64,000 bases of DNA. Origin: Micromonospora sp. NBC_01699. Lineage in GTDB: Bacteria > Actinomycetota > Actinomycetes > Mycobacteriales > Micromonosporaceae. The stretch spans positions 1,860,001 to 1,924,000 of the forward strand of contig NZ_CP109199.1 in the NCBI RefSeq assembly GCF_036250065.1, written 5' to 3'. The notes below the pieces were generated by a model. The model searched no databases. It saw only the letters and a program-made list of their open reading frames with translations, and had not been told where the DNA came from. How positions within the stretch are numbered: position 1 is the stretch's first letter; each line of letters begins with the position of its first letter. Positions 62,870-64,000 of this stretch are shown one piece after another. A program made the translations under genes and the position numbers.

Positions 62870-63856
62870 GTGCCGCTGACTCTGGACCTCAGCGTCGCCG
62901 ACCTGGCCAGTACCCGGTTTGCGATCTCGCCCCTGTCCGAGACCATCTCAGGTCTGCAGCAACTCGGGGACCCCAGGCTGCAGGAGACCAACCTGCGCTG
63001 GATGCGATGGGCATCGGACGAACTCGCCGCCCGACCACTCGGGCTGTCCCGCACCTGGCCGCTGATCGTCAACGATCGGCCGCACTGGCCACAGTTTCTT
63101 CTCCCCGCCCCGATCGGCGCGGGGAGGACGATCGACGACGACCTCGCGGCGATGCGACGGACCACGGCGCGCCAGGTTCGCGACAGCCTGCAGCGGGTGT
63201 TCGGCGACGATCTCCCGGACGGTGCGGTCGAACTCGCCGCGCATCCCGCCGCCGAACTTCGGGCGATCGCCACCGAGCTGCGCGAGGCGCACGACCGGCT
63301 GATCGCGCCGTACTGGTCACGTATTCGGGCCGTCCTCGATGCCGACATCGCGTACCGCGCAAAGCAACTCGCCGCCGGCGGCGCGGCAAGGTTGTTCGCG
63401 GATCTGCATCCAGATCTGCGCTGGCACGATGGGCGGTTGACGCTCCAACGCTGGCGCAGCGATCGCATCATGAACCCGGCCCCCGGCGGTCTGGTACTGC
63501 TGCCCGTCGTGCTGGGTACCGCATACGTCCTGATCAAGGGGAACACGACGACGCACACGACGGTGCGCTACCCGGCGCGGGGCGTCGGCGCGCTCTGGAC
63601 GGCAGGAACCCGCCCGGCGAGCGGGAGCGCGGTTCGCCTGCTCGGGCGGCCCCGAGCTGAACTGCTTGAGGCGTTGCGGTCACCCGCGACGACCACCGAC
63701 CTCGCACGCGCGCTGAAAGTGTCGCCCAGCGCGGTGTCACAACACCTCAGTGTCCTGCGCGACAGTGGCCTGGTCGTAGGCGAGCGGACCGGGCGTAGCG
63801 TGCTGTATTTGACCACTGAACGCGGCCTGGCTTTGCTGGATCCGAAGCCCCGATAG
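62870..63856 (+). CDS. ArsR-family regulator with DUF5937-like N-terminus
   Basis: 328 residues from GTG 62870. N-terminal two thirds match the DUF5937-type sensor (TRFAISPLSETISGLQQL); the C-terminal winged helix has TTDLARALKVSPSAVSQHLS, VLRDSGLVV. TACATAAT at 62855-62862 ends seven bases before the start, typical of a leaderless transcript. Divergent to the exporter, so it is the likely repressor of that pair. Downstream to 64000: nothing seen. Confidence 0.9.
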   Translation: MPLTLDLSVADLASTRFAISPLSETISGLQQLGDPRLQETNLRWMRWASDELAARPLGLSRTWPLIVNDRPHWPQFLLPAPIGAGRTIDDDLAAMRRTTARQVRDSLQRVFGDDLPDGAVELAAHPAAELRAIATELREAHDRLIAPYWSRIRAVLDADIAYRAKQLAAGGAARLFADLHPDLRWHDGRLTLQRWRSDRIMNPAPGGLVLLPVVLGTAYVLIKGNTTTHTTVRYPARGVGALWTAGTRPASGSAVRLLGRPRAELLEALRSPATTTDLARALKVSPSAVSQHLSVLRDSGLVVGERTGRSVLYLTTERGLALLDPKPR

Positions 63857-64000
63857 TTCGACTCGAACCATCCCGTCATCGGGGATGCGGCGCCACGTAC
63901 TGATGAGGCCGACGGTGCTGGAGATGGTCTGCGTACGTCCTCACATCCCCTGGCCCCGCAGCCCTCAACCGAAGCGGCTGGCGCCTGCAGGCCGCCGCGG

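Overview
The window is very GC-rich, with strong codon-position GC bias, GTG starts, translationally coupled genes and actinobacterial regulator and toxin families. It is best read as chromosomal sequence from a filamentous actinomycete; Micromonosporaceae is my guess, as an inference and not a sequence match. No rRNA, integrase, CRISPR array or PKS/NRPS gene is present.

1-21 kb, metabolic and regulatory. An SDR fragment and a TetR gene diverge from a palindromic operator. An HSL-type esterase and a PucR-type regulator follow, then a tightly coupled minus-strand P450 operon (P450, TetR, ferredoxin, ferredoxin reductase, P450, ferredoxin) with a divergent esterase. Next come MDR oxidoreductases, a PEBP protein, an MRJP/SMP-30-like protein, a 2-keto-acid decarboxylase, an aldehyde dehydrogenase deleted into another MDR gene, an AlkC-like DNA repair gene and an MmyB-type XRE regulator with tandem palindromes at its promoter.

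21-43 kb, accessory. Several IS elements (IS5 family, IS3 family, an IS256 relic), a lipoprotein, a quinone oxidoreductase behind a near-perfect SoxR box, and many small orphan genes. A long repeat of about 450 bp occurs three times (31.5, 33.7 and 39.4 kb) and brackets two gene blocks. These hold a CPT-like kinase, an AbiEii-like nucleotidyltransferase fused to STAND-NTPase debris, an ATP-grasp protein and others. A 17-bp motif recurs between genes, always in one orientation.

43-58 kb, secreted toxin locus. A promoter drives a 2188-residue LamG / nidogen-like secreted protein, then a 2272-residue YD/RHS protein ending in a HINT domain and a 122-residue variable tip. A 116-residue candidate immunity gene follows three bases later. 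The tip, the immunity gene and the debris after them are visibly AT-richer than the stalk.

58-64 kb. IS5-family elements, an SDR with an N-terminal zinc ribbon, two adjacent atypical tRNA genes (Cys-like and Asp-like), a degenerate fourth copy of the long repeat, an MFS exporter and an ArsR-type regulator.

Several otherwise intact genes carry single-base shifts, mostly in short homopolymers (near 5384, 7841, 19166, 29148 and 36589). Either the assembly has homopolymer errors or these genes are young pseudogenes; I annotate each as one locus.
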